Part shown: positions 10,640 to 23,999 of the stretch, piece by piece
Layout: every line of letters starts with the position of its first letter
Position numbering within the stretch: the first letter of the stretch is position 1
Assembly: GCA_948146395.1 (NCBI GenBank)
Contig: OX411557.1
Location: 36,186,077 to 36,250,076, forward strand
DNA from: Fragum whitleyi
Taxonomy: Eukaryota > Mollusca > Bivalvia > Cardiida > Cardiidae
DNA: 64,000 bases
Direction: 5' to 3'
Notes under the pieces: generated by a model
What the model was told of the DNA's origin: nothing
Databases searched by the model: none
The model's input: only the letters and a program-made list of their open reading frames with translations
Program-made: the position numbers and the translations under genes

Positions 10640-11065
10640 AGAGGATAATCGTTTGTTTAAGTGCAAGATCGATTTATATTGCATTGAGTGAACAAAAAAA
10701 AAAAAGCTATATTTTCACGAGTGGCAGAGCCACGAGTGAAAATAAAGCTTTTGGTCTTCACGAAATGAAATATAAATCGATCTTACTCGAAAAACAAACG
10801 ATTATTCTATTTCTTTAATGCAAAATTGAGACAAAAATGTGAAATTTCTAGGACATATTTTCGTAAAGCGCGTCATTTTGCGCGTGATTGCTATGCAACG
10901 TTCGTTATGACGTCACTTATTTCGCCCCACATAGAAAACGTCAGATAGAATACAATTCACACAAGCAGGGTATAAGTTTTTGATAATTTCACTGCTTTTG
11001 CGGTGAGATTATCAAGTGATAATCTACCGTTATTTCTCGATAAACCACCGAAAAGCATTAAAGAA
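10640..11065. repeat. Palindromic 'GATAATCGTTTGTTT' element, longest copy
   Basis: The left arm (AGGATAATCGTTTGTTTAAG) pairs with CTTACTCGAAAAACAAACGA. The downstream block (GCGCGTCATTTTGCGCGTGA, then TTATTTCTCGATAAACCACC) also matches copies at 4842-5135 and, reversed, 57290-57572. Confidence 0.6.
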
Positions 11066-11335
11066 AATCCATGAATTCACTTATATATTTGAATATTTGA
11101 AAGACTGGTTGGTGAAGACACAGAAAGATATTCATGGAACTTGTATCTATATTTTTTCAAAGAGAGTTATATTTTAGTATCGCTAATTTTGTTCATCTTT
11201 AACAAAATTAGCGATACATGATTTCCTCTCTTGAATATTACTCAAACCTTGCTCCACGTGCTCATTCAATTTCGTTCCAAAATCATTAAAAAATCACATG
11301 TCTTGTCAATTTCACGATGTTCTTAACTGTACAAT
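11066..11335 (+). repeat. CACTCACTC-family element with hairpin
   Basis: Contains a perfect 17-bp hairpin (11178-11194 with 11201-11217) around the element centre. It then has TGCTCATTCAATTTCGTTCC and the family end GTCAATTTCACGATGTTCTT. The motif GGTGAAGACACA is shared with the 21447-21852 copy. Confidence 0.55.
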
Positions 11336-11656
11336 TTCATAAAAAGGATTGATGATGTCAATATGGGCACCTATGACTGTACCGTGCTAGGCCGTATGGG
11401 TGACGTTTTCCTTAAAGCATTTACACCTTAATCTTATCTGTCCCTTTTTTAGTAATAAATCACCTGAGCCCTTTCACTCCACTTGTTCATGCAATTATAT
11501 CGCGATCCACATTGAAGCATAATTTAGTAATTTAATGTAAGTGACATGGTCAATTCACCTGTACTTTTTTTCAGAAATATGAATTGCCTAAAAGTACTTT
11601 AAGAGGTTAGGTTTTATTTTCTGTGCATACTAGTTAGATATAGTTAAAGGACATCA

Positions 11657-12055
11657 AGAAATTGACAAGCTGAAAGATTTTCGAATGATTTTGGAATGAA
11701 ATTGAATGAGTGTGATAATTTTCAAGCGAGGTAAAACATAGTCATATTAGACGATATTAGCAATATCTTTTTTACCCCTTCTTTAATAAATTCTACATAC
11801 TTTTCAGATTTTGTGTCTTAACGGATTAACAAGTCGTTTAAAAATCAACACCAGCCAAGAAAATCATAAGCTTATTTAATCATTTTGAGTGAAATGTTGA
11901 TCATTTTGAAAGATTTCGAAGCGTTATTGAACATTTTCGGAGTGATTTTGAGTGATTGGGGTGAGTGTTTGAAATGAATTATTTGAACGCTGGGAGTGAT
12001 CTTGAATGGTATGGATTTAGATGAGTGTCAATATCATGATGTGATTAACTGTATA
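11657..12055 (-). repeat. CACTCACTC-family element, near full length
   Basis: Reversed copy with GATTTTGGAATGAAATTGAA near one end and GATGTGATTAACTGTA at the other. The internal GAGTGATTGGGGTGAGTGTT stretch matches the family at 21720-21780. Confidence 0.55.
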
Positions 12056-12416
12056 TAACTTTCCAAATATATTCATAAAGGTAAGATACAAAAGAACTAT
12101 AAACATTTGCCCAATAGGACACTGACACAAAGTTTTTTTTTCATTTCGTTACAAAATTACTATTATAAATCAGATAACATCAATATCAATTCCAATTAAG
12201 ATCATTTACTCAAGCGTCCTTGTAAATTTCTAAAGATTTGTAGGGTAAAAAAATCTAATACTATTCTAAGAAAAGGGCCATGAATCAGACCAAATAAAGT
12301 AATAAACCTATTAATTATCGGGTCTTGTATAAATAAAGATGTAGAATACTTTAGGGTGGTACTTCACGTATTATATACAAACAACTCATATTTATTCATG
12401 CACATCCTGTACTAAG

Positions 12417-12967
12417 ATGGCGGTAGGAAACCACATAAGAATTTATTTAATTCTTTCTTTGTTAAATATATGTTTAAATGTCATAAATTCGACCGAGTCG
12501 TCTTTCTTACAAAGGTCCGAGGAGGCCTTAGTCGAAACTTGTGAAAACTATTTTGGATGTGGTAGGGATACAAGCATTGGTTTTAAGCGTTGCTGTATTG
12601 CATGCAGCTGTAACAGGACGTGTACCGACACACATTCGTGCTGTCCGGAGAGTGAATACGCAACTATAAAGAGCAAACCTTACCGATCTAATGATACGGC
12701 TGTATGCAGGAATACGGTTTTAAGAGGACTAGAAAGAAGTATCTATGATCACCCAGAATATGAGTTTATTGAGACTTGTACCGACACAAGTGACGAGACA
12801 ACGAGGCTGTATTGTGAGGATATAGCATCGACTAATAGATCTGGTGTTGTTGCGGACAATACACCAGTGTTAGATACCATTAGTGGTCACAGCTATAGTA
12901 ACATACACTGTGCTAGATGTAATGGAATCGGTGTATCTACCTTAGAAGTATGGCGACCTAAACTCAA
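12417..12967 (+). CDS. Gene B exon 1: signal peptide and somatomedin-B-like domain
   Basis: First exon of an intact four-exon paralogue of gene A (spliced CDS 1881 nt, 626 residues). The leader (residues 8-23, I-Y-L-I-L-S-L-L-N-I-C-L) is hydrophobic. Cys 42, 48, 59, 60, 63, 65, 69, 75 and 76 reproduce the CC-rich somatomedin-B-like module, ending H-S-C-C-P-E-S-E-Y. Further conserved landmarks are D-H-P-E-Y-E-F-I-E-T-C and N-I-H-C-A-R-C-N-G. The donor is GTAAGT in phase 2. Codon positions align with gene A without gaps over most of the exon. It is probably secreted or surface-exposed; the ligand is unknown. Confidence 0.87.
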
Positions 12968-14151
12968 GTAAGTGACATTCTCATTTAGTGCGCAATTTAT
13001 TGTTACATATTTTCCGGCGTTCCAGGTAGACAAACAATGGTTAATTTCATCTATCACATAAATTCCCTCTCGGGCCTCACAGATTAGACCAGCATCATCC
13101 AGGGGCTAGTTAACCATTGATAAGGTACTCATGAAAGGGGCTAGACGTACCACTCTAGGGGTGTCTGTTAATAGCGATATTATTATGTGTAACTGATTTG
13201 TTTACTCGGATAATAATGTTGTGTTTTTTCAATATTCCCCAATTTCTATAGGTGTATTTTCAAAACTGAGCCTTGACGTGGGCGCCGAGTCCATTACCAT
13301 AGGTAAATCAGGTATAATTAAAGGCCAATGATAGGAATTAAATCTGATTCCTTCTCTGAAATTATGAAAGTACAAGTTTGAGTGAACATTACGTGTTAAG
13401 AAAAGTAATAGCGTTAGTTTAATATGTAATTTTTAAATTTTCTTTATGCGTTATTTTAACCTGTTTTCTCTTTTTCGAACAAATGTCACTAGGAGCTAAC
13501 AGAAAAAATTCGATTTCACGGCTCAACGTGAAAAATCTACTTATAGAGGTACACCAAATACATGTAAAATAGAAACTTTGTATACGAAGTTCGAATAAAA
13601 AACTCAGAGTAAAGGTTTAAACAAAACATAAGCGCCAATACTATATATCAAAGGACATAAATTTCTTAAGTGTCTTTGCCTAATGATTTATCCAAATACG
13701 TAATGAGAAGAAGGTGTAATCGTGAAATTGGGATCCACCTTAATCGAAACCATTCTTAAGGTAGTGGACCCGTAATAGTTCCGCAACATTTCGGACCACA
13801 TATTCTAACACAATGTTAACCGAGGTTTCCTGATGAAAATCATTAGGAAACCTCGGTTAACACTGTTAAAGTGCATGATTTCTGAGACGTTACAAAACTT
13901 ACCTAATGCTCACTCGTTTCGCTCAAAAACGCCCCGAAATCATTAAAAAACGATTCGAAATTCATTGATAATTAATCCAATAATTCCACGAAATAGTGTG
14001 GCTTTTAAATTGCCTAATTGGTCCGTGAAGACAAACAGATAAGACAGATTTTTTCGGCATACGAAGAAGGAAACCATTGCCTCCCATTTGTATAGCATTT
14101 ACCGCGTTTCATCTTAAAGAGTATATCGCATTTATTGGTATTTTCTTACAG
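12968..14151. other. Gene B intron 1
   Basis: 1.18-kb intron, GTAAGT...TTACAG. It holds a palindromic element around 13780-13910 and a CACTCACTC-family fragment around 13900-14060 (sharing GTGAAGACAAACAGA). No other gene was seen. Confidence 0.7.
13780..13910. repeat. Palindrome 'GTTAACCGAGGTTTCCT'
   Basis: GTTAACCGAGGTTTCCTGAT pairs with AGGAAACCTCGGTTAAC around a short loop (13815-13861). A relative lies at 56405-56540. Both have a flanking ACATTTCGG/ACGTTTCGG block upstream and a GAGACGTTAC/CGAAACGTTG block downstream. Confidence 0.65.
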
Positions 14152-14403
14152 ATGTCTAACCAATTTCGATCTGCGTACTGAATCATTCGGTCAGGTCAAT
14201 GGTCTCGAAAAGCTTATAGAATACAACAACTGCCAAGTATCCTTTGAACCTCCGACATCATTTAAAAGCGTTAAACAATGTTTCGCTGACGTCATCTCCG
14301 CTTGCAACGTAACAGGAAGGTGGTTGACGTTTAATGAAACAGACTTTTTACAGTGCCAAACCCTTGATCTGATGTATGTATCGGTAGAAGATTTTAGGAG
14401 AAA
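14152..14403 (+). CDS. Gene B exon 2
   Basis: 252 nt, ACAG|A...AAA|GTAAGT, phase 2 at both ends. It encodes C-L-T-N-F-D-L-R-T-E, Y-N-N-C-Q-V-S-F-E-P-P, V-K-Q-C-F-A-D-V-I-S-A-C-N-V-T-G-R-W-L and L-Q-C-Q. The 14280-14330 segment is almost identical at nucleotide level to gene A 5285-5335, indicating recent duplication or gene conversion. Confidence 0.87.
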
Positions 14404-15299
14404 GTAAGTCTTAGTTATTCTTATCTCTTGAACGTATGAAACTTAATTGGTAAAGTGTAAATCGCATTTATTTAGCATCGCAAATTTATGTAGTTTTACT
14501 GCAATTCCAAATGACTATCTGAAGAATAAAGAAATGCCTCAAGGTAATATCAGAAAAATATAGTAAGAGAACGCTTAAATGGTCGGGGAAAATATTTCGG
14601 TAATTCTTAATATAATCAAAGCACTGAAAGTACTGATGGTGAACGAACCTGATAGCATTCTAGAGTGATATATTAAATCAATTAGAAAAGAGAAATTATG
14701 AATGTAAAAAAGGGGGTATTGTCTCGACAAAATTTCCGTTATTCGGAAATTTCACTGCAAATTCAAAAAGGGAAAGAGAGGAAATATCCTGTTAGAAAAA
14801 TATTTGTTAGAATATGAGTTGTTACTCTGTGAAAATTTCTTTTACACACTTGAAATAGGTACATTTATTGATTAAACATAAATGGAGAAAACGATTTAAT
14901 CCTATCTAGAACTGTCTTCAACCTATATCCAATGGTGTTTGTTTTTACAAAAGTAATTGTTATCATGCTTAAGGTTAGTTTAAGTAAATTTGTATTTGTT
15001 TTAACTTTTTTCTTTTTATCTATCTTTGTTTCTTCTCAGAGGATGAAAAGGTCTATGTGTACCAACCAAAGAAACACCTATGAATATCAGTCAGTCCTGA
15101 ACTGTACTCATTGTTTGAAGTTATGATTTGTTATCTTATTAATAGTATTTTAAACCATAACCTGAGAGATTCATTTTTATCATATCTGAAGCCAAAACCA
15201 CTTCAAACGTTGACACTTATGTCGTTATTCAATTTTATAAACCGCAGGATGAGAAATATTTAGGTATATGTCAAAGTGTGTGTGTGTATTTGTAGGATT

Positions 15300-15598
15300 T
15301 AGGTCCCTCCGTGCTCTAGGCATATATGGTATGGACCATGAGAGAGAATGAAGCGGATACAAGGAGATCCGGGTTCATACGCCCCTAGCTCTTCTACGAA
15401 AAGACCTCCTTGGTTCTTTAACGTGCCCAGTGTAAAGCACCGATACACGCGAAGCTACCTCTGGGTTTCTTACCAGTTCACTTCTAGTTGGGCGGAGGAT
15501 AGCAAGTATCCTTGAAAATTCCTGCCGCGTTCGGGATTCGAACCACGGACCTTAGGATTGGTATTCTTGTGTTTTACCACTAGACCACCGATCCGCCC
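15300..15598 (-). repeat. tRNA-derived SINE with conserved central domain
   Basis: Read on the minus strand it begins GGGCGGATCGGTGGTCTAGT (pol III A box) and has B box GGTTCGAATCCC. A central block GCTTTACACTGGGCACGTTA then AAGAACCAAG follows, of the type shared among widespread metazoan SINE core domains. The head lacks a complete cloverleaf, so it is a retroposon, not a tRNA gene. Confidence 0.8.
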
Positions 15599-16392
15599 TA
15601 TATAGGTCAAAGGAATTCTAGTGCCCTATTAGTATAATTCATAGATAATTTCTGTTTAAGGTTTAGAAATTAAAGTATAACTTTTTATATTAAATAATTA
15701 CTACATAGTAAATCGCGTACTAAAAGTCTTTATGAATTTTATTTTTGTAACGTAATTTCTACATCAAAAGTGAATAAGAATCTTATTCAAGAAGTTCATT
15801 TTTTTAAAGGGAGGTAATAATTACATGACTATGTCTATGACTATGTTTAAGTATGATACAATGGGTTTTTTCCTCCCGACTTTCTTCTAAATAAGAATTG
15901 AGAATCCTTACAATTGTCGGTTTATTTTTTGCACGAGAACCTATTGTTTACCTTCAAGAGTTTGGATGCTTGTAAAATCACTCACTATCGATATCTTATT
16001 ACAGTATTGCGGCTAATATGAGACTTTTCTGCTCGGAGCTAGTTTTTGCTTAAACTGTAGTTAACCAATTCTAAACGTATCATTGGGAAGGATAGAGCCA
16101 GTTTTTGTTCATCGATTAAGATTTTTATGATTTCTGTAAAAAACGCAATGACTTTTCCAGAATAATTTAACTAAACCCGCCTGTCGAATTGTAAACAAGT
16201 GTATGACGGATCTGGTCACCCCGTGACCACGGCAATATCTACTCGTCAATTGGAGTGGTATCTAGGGTTGAATATTTAGCTATCATTTATTTAATTTTCA
16301 AATAGAATTTTGAATTGATATGGTTCTACAGATTGAAAAAATGCAAAGTATATTGGCCCCAATGAAATATCTTCCGTGCCTGTCGCATTTGG

Positions 16393-16759
16393 TATTCGGC
16401 AATATTCGCTTCTGAAACAGACGAATACGAAACGTTTTCGCTGGGAATAAGTTCACCGAATATTCGAGTGTACCCTTTCAGCCCTACTTCAGCCAATGTA
16501 ATTTTACAGAAAAATCTTAATAGCGGCGTTCATCCCTATTCAAATAAAAAGTACAAGAAAGGTTGTACATGTAAAACACATGTCGAATCTTAAAACCCGT
16601 CTCGAAAATGACTGTCGCTAGTTGAAAAGTTATGTAAAACCGCGTTACCGTTTCTAATGACACAAGGTGTCTTGATGTGTCATTCGTCTCAACTCGGCCG
16701 ATTCCTGTAACCTACATTTAAATCGGAGCCGTCGGAGATCGCCCGAGTATTACCGAATG
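16393..16759. repeat. TIR element related to the hAT-like family
   Basis: GTATTCGGCAATATTCG at the left is inverted at the right as CGAGTATTACCGAATG. The interior includes CAACTCGGCCGATTCC and CGGAGATCGCCCGA, which also occur in the element at 53921-54092. Confidence 0.5.
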
Positions 16760-17474
16760 TAAGTTCAAGAGGACATGACCAAAATAAACACGTATTTCCG
16801 CCTAATTACTACAAGTTGCACCAGCGAAGGCTTGCGTCAAAAACATAGTATCTGTCTCTACGGTGTTTAGACACAAACTTTGTTTTTGCTTTAAACTCTC
16901 GACAACCTTACGCCGATCAAAAATTCCCTTGATAAACATTGCAAGATCATTTTGTGTTTTTCAAGGCGAATTTTCATTATCTTCACTTGATGAAAAATAC
17001 TAGTATCACGCCATCAAAGAAAAAAACAGTGATTTTGCGGCGAAAAATATTGAAAGATACTAAATTGAATTTTAAGAGGCGCTACTTTATTTCAAATGTA
17101 TTAACATCCAACAGGATTTTCCTGACATGGTATATAACACTGGTGAACGACGTTCGTTCACCAAAAATGCGCTTTACATTTTAATTATTGTCAACTGTAT
17201 TTATATCTGAGGATATATGATAGATAGACAGAAATTCTTAGCAAACGGTAATTTGATTCTGTTTATGATGTATTGTCGTTGAAAATTGTAATTAAGTTGC
17301 AGAGTATCAGGTCTTGTTTGCTTGATGTACAAATCCGAAAAAACAAACAAAAAATGTTCCGATATCAATAGAAGACAGAGAAAAGACTTTCGATATTACC
17401 TTGATCTATATTAATCTAACTGAAACGGGTTATTATTTAGGTAACGTTACTGATTTAATCAGGACATGCACAAC

Positions 17475-17783
17475 TCGTCTCGCTTTTGTAGGTTTGTTAC
17501 TCACATATTACTGTGAGAAAAATCTACTCATTTACAGGACCAAAAAAATTCATTATTCATACCATTTAATCTATACATCTGAAGAACTATTATTCTCGGA
17601 AATGTAGCATATTCAAGATCAAAGATCTACTGAAGGATTAACGCATTGAAAATGGTTAAATTCGTAAATTTACGAACTTCGCCATTTTCAATGTTGTAGT
17701 TTTGAATGCTAAAGTTCTACTAATGAGTGTATTTTTCTCACGGCAGAATTTGAGTAACAAACTCACAAAGGTGAGACCTAAGA
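17475..17783. repeat. Long imperfect palindrome in intron 2 of B
   Basis: Left arm TCTCGCTTTTGTAGGTTTGT then TACTCACATATTACTGTGAG pairs with the right arm CTCACGGCAGAATTTGAGTA then ACAAACTCACAAAGGTGAGA. The centre is a hairpin at 17645-17693 (CATTGAAAATGGTTAAATTC). The arms produce similar-looking peptides on opposite strands, which are artefacts. Confidence 0.65.
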
Positions 17784-17942
17784 AGGGCTTTTCATGATGA
17801 AAATCACTATTCAACTGGGAATGCGTTCTGACTGACCACTTTAACATTGGGCATTAAAGAGATGAGAATGTCTACACATTTGTACTTTGTGCATCTATTT
17901 ATAATATTTTGAATAATAAACCAAGATTTTCTTTATTTCAAG

Positions 17943-18153
17943 GTACAAAAATATATTTTGTGCAAAATGCAACGGAGAGACCATCTACACACTTTCAGAC
18001 GATTTTTGCCCATTTGTTTCGAACCAATTTACGTCGACACTCACTACAATACTGGGGTTTACTATTGGTGATCTTGGATCCACCAGTCAATCGACAGCAA
18101 AACAATTGACGGAGAATGACTGTCCATTCTTTTTCAAACAGGATCCTCTTACG
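17943..18153 (+). CDS. Gene B exon 3: YKNIFCAKCNGE module
   Basis: 211 nt, TTTCAAG|G...ACG|GTAAGA. It encodes Y-K-N-I-F-C-A-K-C-N-G-E-T-I-Y-T-L-S, F-C-P-F-V-S-N-Q-F-T, G-F-T-I-G-D-L-G-S and D-C-P-F-F-F-K-Q-D-P-L-T. It is nearly identical in pattern to exon 3 of gene D. Confidence 0.87.
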
Positions 18154-19824
18154 GTAAGAATATCTTTGAGCAAGAACCGTCTAACGCCTAAGAAATTTCC
18201 CAAATGTTAACCACAGAAGAAATATCACATGCGTAAGAATATTTCAGTATTCATTCATGAATTTTCCGAGGCGTAAGAGATTTGCAGATATGTTAGGTTA
18301 CTTGACTTGTTGTACCACTTAGGAAATTTGGCATGCGTAAGAATGTTTCAGTATATAATATGGAAAAATTCGCGGCGTGAAGGTTTCCAGACGTGTGTGG
18401 ATAATTACTAAACTGCTTATGTAAACTTATGAGGTTGAAAAATATAATCTCTACTTTTTACATCAAGTTTGTTACGAATAAAAATGTCTTCAAAGTCGAT
18501 TGTAAAGCATTTGTAAACTCGCTCATAAAGTTCTGAATTGACTTAAACATTTATATCGATGACTACATTTTACCAAAGAGATAAAATCCACATGACATGG
18601 CAACAGAAAGTGGTAAACATTTCTCTCCCAAACTGTATGGCCAATGGCTTTTTCTTTGTAGTCAATTGCCTGAATAAAGTTGAGTTGAGTTGGTATTCAT
18701 ATGTGAGTATAACATTCCTAGATGGTTCCCTTACAAGTTCGTTTAAAGTACATGTATGTAACATGGATAAAAAGGGCCATACTTCAGGTTAGCAATCTGT
18801 TCAAACGCTTTTTTTTACTTACAAACTCAAGACATTTATGTTTTGTTCAGCATTATCAGATATGCCTCGGAACACGAAATTAAAGAAAATGCTTAATTAG
18901 AGTAATTTCATGTTTGCTGTACCGCATAACCCGATGGTTCTCAGTCAAATTAGGACAATATAGAACCCTGAGGTAAAACAACAACAACAACAAATAGAAA
19001 ACGACCAAGAGGACCGAATTGAGAAAAATAAATAAATAAATAAAAAATAATAAAAAACCCCGCTTAATTTGAGTATAATTTTGTGTATAGCAAACCAAAC
19101 GACTTTCTTCCAATCTTAGCTCTTTTTATGTTTTTGTTACATATCCCAATCAAAATGGCGAATGTCTAACATCCTTGCAATAGAATTTCTTTTAAACTAT
19201 TGAAACAGTCGATTAAGTCTTTCTTACGGAGAGCAGCATTACGTCATCGTCATCGTAATTTTGATTGGCTAAAGGTAGGTTCGCACCTACGGAAATTTCT
19301 TTCGAGTCCTACCGTATCTGTAATTTTCGTATAAGTTTGCCGATTCTTACGATCTAATAGCGTTAACGTGCGATTTACGATTAATTTACGTGCTCTTACA
19401 ATTAATTGCGTGTTATCTTGGTGTAGTTTAGGTAATAATCTAAGATTAAATCCTTTGCATTCAGGACCAATCCAGGAACGTTCATGTCATAAATATACAC
19501 GGGAATTCGAAAAGTACCTTAAACAAAGCCCGTAAAGCAATCGTAAACGTACATTCTTCAAATCGACAATATATAAACCGCTCGCATTCCGCTAAAAGTC
19601 GTTATGTCACGTCAAAGAGTACCGAAATGCTTTACGCCTGGATTATGAGGACAATCCAATCTGAACCCATCACAATATTAACCGTCTTATGGCGTTCTTA
19701 ACAAATAATCATTTTGTCATTTTATCAACTGAATGACATTTGTAACACTGAATAGTGGGTGCCAGCTACAATCAATTATATTAAATGCTTGAAACCTAAT
19801 TGCATAACTTATGATGCATTTTAT

Positions 19825-20535
19825 CTCACCTGATCACAAAGTGCTTATGGTGAGTTATTGTGATCTAGCTGTGTCCGCTCGTCCGTCAACATTTTGTACG
19901 CACACTAGAGGTCAAATTTATTACCCACATGTCTTCAAACGGGTTCAGAATTTTTCTTCTTATCAGCCCTAGGACAAGTCCGATATTGGGAAAAGTGAGG
20001 TCAGAAACTCGTGTAACGAGAATGGTGGTCTACATAATATATCGGACGGGTTTAAAATTGGGTCAAGTTGGATCAAAAATATCTCGCGGATTGATTCCAT
20101 ATGTTTTATGGTCAGAATGTTTGTCTAAATCATATCTCCGACGATATTGATATTGGATCAAGTGGGGTCAAAAACTAGGAAACGGAGGCGAATCTTAGAA
20201 AGAGCTTGTGTGTTAAAAGGTGTTATTTGTGGCTCAAATATCTTGAAATTTGGTCAGCATGTACATCAACATGATATTAAGGATGAGTATTGAGTAGGGT
20301 CAAATGCAATTAAAAACTAAGTTTCCATGCTAAATTTTGAAAAAAAAAAAGACCTGTGTGCACCCTAGAGTTAACATTTTGGCTCAAATGTCTTGAAACT
20401 GTCGGATATTTGTTAAGGTTAATCTGAAGCAAATTTCAAAACTCGGTTAAACTGGGTAAAAACAAGTCTATGGTTTAAAGTAAAGCAAAATTAATAGTTT
20501 TGCAATTTTGCAACCTTTGTAAACAAATCCTCAGG
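19825..20535 (+). repeat. Bivalve-type 'GTGAGC' dispersed repeat in intron 3 of B
   Basis: Opens with CTCACCTGATCACAAAGTGC, includes GTGTCCGCTCGTCCGTCAAC and diverged units of about 160 bp ('...TGGGGTCAAAAACTAGG...', 'CTTGAAACT...'), and closes at TCCTCAGGTGAGCG. The end is only about 40 bp before the exon 4 acceptor. Related pieces lie at 31525-31610 and 33600-33650. Confidence 0.6.
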
Positions 20536-20576
20536 TGAGCGTTTTAGGACAAAATATCCCCTTGTTTACACTTCAG

Positions 20577-21443
20577 GGTCGATGTAGGTCCATTTATTGC
20601 TCGCTTCCATTCAATGTGGACGCCATTACCTCGACATGCAGGTTTTTTCACCAATATATGGATAATGGAAACATTGCCCACGCTTATAAACTCTCGTTTT
20701 CACAATCGATTCCTATACGAGATGCTCAAGCCATCGCAGAAGTAATGTATGCTCGAGTTATGGAGGATGATGTTCTTAATACTTGTGACGTCCATGTTTA
20801 CTACCAATCCGATACGATACAAATTGAGTTTTCAAATAACTCTTTGGCCCTGGGTTTGAATATTTCGGGTATTTATATCAACGTTTATTCACGCATAACA
20901 AAAGCCAATCCGAATGAGCTGTTTGAATTTTTTGGTGACATTATTCGAGCGCACATGGATAACGAGGAAATAGAAATACAAGGGCCAGAAGGTTTCGATC
21001 CCGGGATGCTTCGGTATTACAATTTAGAGGAGCTCAACTGGATAAGAATGGAGTACCAAGAGAAATTCATCTTAAATACCGATGGTTTACCGCCTTACTT
21101 TGTTTTCCACAATATTTATGACGACTCTCTAATAATAAGCCACAGGAAAAATACTAGATTATTCAAATGCAAACCTCGTGTTTATGAAGAGGATTTTCTA
21201 TCGTGCACATCATTCTTGTACGATGTATCCAACAAATTTCATCGAGTACCATATGGTTTGCTAATAGACTACAGCGGTTCTGATCTTGTTTTAAATTTCA
21301 GTGAGTTTAAAACAGTGAACCGGACGACAGTTAGAATATGTACTGATTCGATTATAGAAAAAGTATCCGCTTTAAGTGAAGCTACGTATACATATGCCTT
21401 TCACATTAATATTTACTTAATAATGATGATGAATTACTGTTAA
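20577..21443 (+). CDS. Gene B exon 4: C-terminal ectodomain and hydrophobic tail
   Basis: The acceptor ACTTCAG is followed by G-R-C-R-S-I-Y-C-S-L-P-F-N-V-D; 867 nt to the TAA at 21441-21443. Landmarks: H-A-Y-K-L, I-R-D-A-Q, N-I-S-G-I-Y-I, F-D-P-G-M-L-R-Y, V-P-Y-G-L-L-I and F-K-T-V-N-R-T-T-V-R-I-C. The tail Y-A-F-H-I-N-I-Y-L-I-M-M-M-N-Y-C is hydrophobic and ends abruptly. It could be a GPI-attachment signal or a weak transmembrane segment; no seven-helix exon follows. A CACTCACTC element begins within a few bases of the stop codon. Confidence 0.87.
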   Translation, partial: GRCRSIYCSLPFNVDAITSTCRFFHQYMDNGNIAHAYKLSFSQSIPIRDAQAIAEVMYARVMEDDVLNTCDVHVYYQSDTIQIEFSNNSLALGLNISGIYINVYSRITKANPNELFEFFGDIIRAHMDNEEIEIQGPEGFDPGMLRYYNLEELNWIRMEYQEKFILNTDGLPPYFVFHNIYDDSLIISHRKNTRLFKCKPRVYEEDFLSCTSFLYDVSNKFHRVPYGLLIDYSGSDLVLNFSEFKTVNRTTVRICTDSIIEKVSALSEATYTYAFHINIYLIMMMNYC

Positions 21444-21446
21444 GAA

Positions 21447-21852
21447 ATTCGTGAAATTGACAAGATGAATGATTTTTGAATGATTTTGGAATGAAATGAA
21501 TAGGTGTTTTTTTTAGTGAAATTCAAGGGAGGTAATCCATCATGGCTAATCTTGTTCAATAGAAACAAAGTTAGCCTAACTTATTACTTCCCTTTAATTA
21601 ATATACATACAGATTAGCTCTTATGTGTCTTCACGAACAAACCTTACGCTTACAAAATTCAATGATGTTATTGAAATCGTGAATTGTGTCTCAATCCTAA
21701 ATGCAGTTGTTAATCTTATCCTTGTAAGTGATTTTGGAACGTAGTTGAATGGTTTGAGTGAGTGTTTGGAATGAATGGATTGTGTGCTACGTGACCGCTT
21801 AAGAATGGTTTTGATCGGAATGAGGGTCATTTTCACGATGTTACTAACTGTA
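21447..21852 (-). repeat. CACTCACTC-family palindromic element, full length
   Basis: Ends GTGAAATTGACAAGATGAAT and CATTTTCACGATGTTACTAA are related inverted termini. The inner hairpin is GGCTAATCTTGTTC / GAAACAAAGTTAGCC (about 21544-21574). It lies immediately 3' of gene B and would supply its 3' UTR if transcription reads through. Confidence 0.6.
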
Positions 21853-22216
21853 TCTAGACAAAAGATAAGTAAGAATAATGATATCGCTCAATTTGCATTG
21901 CATGAGATCGAAGTCCCAAAATCTTTATAAGGCCTAAAAAATAGCTGTGTTTCCACTTACCCACTGACCCTGTCTCTGTCCCCGACTCTGCTGTTTTATG
22001 AAAAAATTAAAAAATGAAAAATAAATAAATAAATGATAAATAATGGAATAAATATTATTTTCGACGACCAATTCCATTTTCTCGCAACGGACGTATCGGT
22101 CCTTTGGTTGTTTTTGCCCGATTCGGTAAAGGTCCGAGATACGGAGTTACTTTTCTTGAGTATTTAAGGCGCTTTTCAGACGTACCGTCATCATAATGCA
22201 AGCGTCAATATAAGCA

Positions 22217-23806
<1,590 letters not shown>

Positions 23807-23999
23807 TTTTATCAGTCGCAGAGTTGACCAACTGTTTGAATAGTTGTGAAAGATAGTTGTAGGTTTGTTGCCATTTGAGCCTCTGCATACCCCCACCTAC
23901 CCCCCACCAATTTGCAAATGCTATAACCAATGTGCAGATCAGTTCGGTTTTAGATGTAATTACGAAGACGATCGGCACATTTTTTCGCTTCATTGATAG

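Larger units (their letters stand above)
14404..17942. other. Gene B intron 2
   Basis: 3.5-kb intron containing a minus-strand SINE (15300-15598), a TIR element (16393-16759) and a long palindrome (17475-17783). The short open frames at 14932 and 16939 show no recognisable domain and are not called. Confidence 0.65.

Noticed and set aside
13815..13861. CTGATGA...GAAAC resembling a hammerhead ribozyme core
   Set aside because: The intervening bases do not form stem II; the GAAA falls inside the opposing arm of a simple palindrome.
15530..15598. Possible tRNA gene on the minus strand
   Set aside because: A and B boxes are present, but the acceptor stem does not close and a SINE body follows; called a SINE instead.
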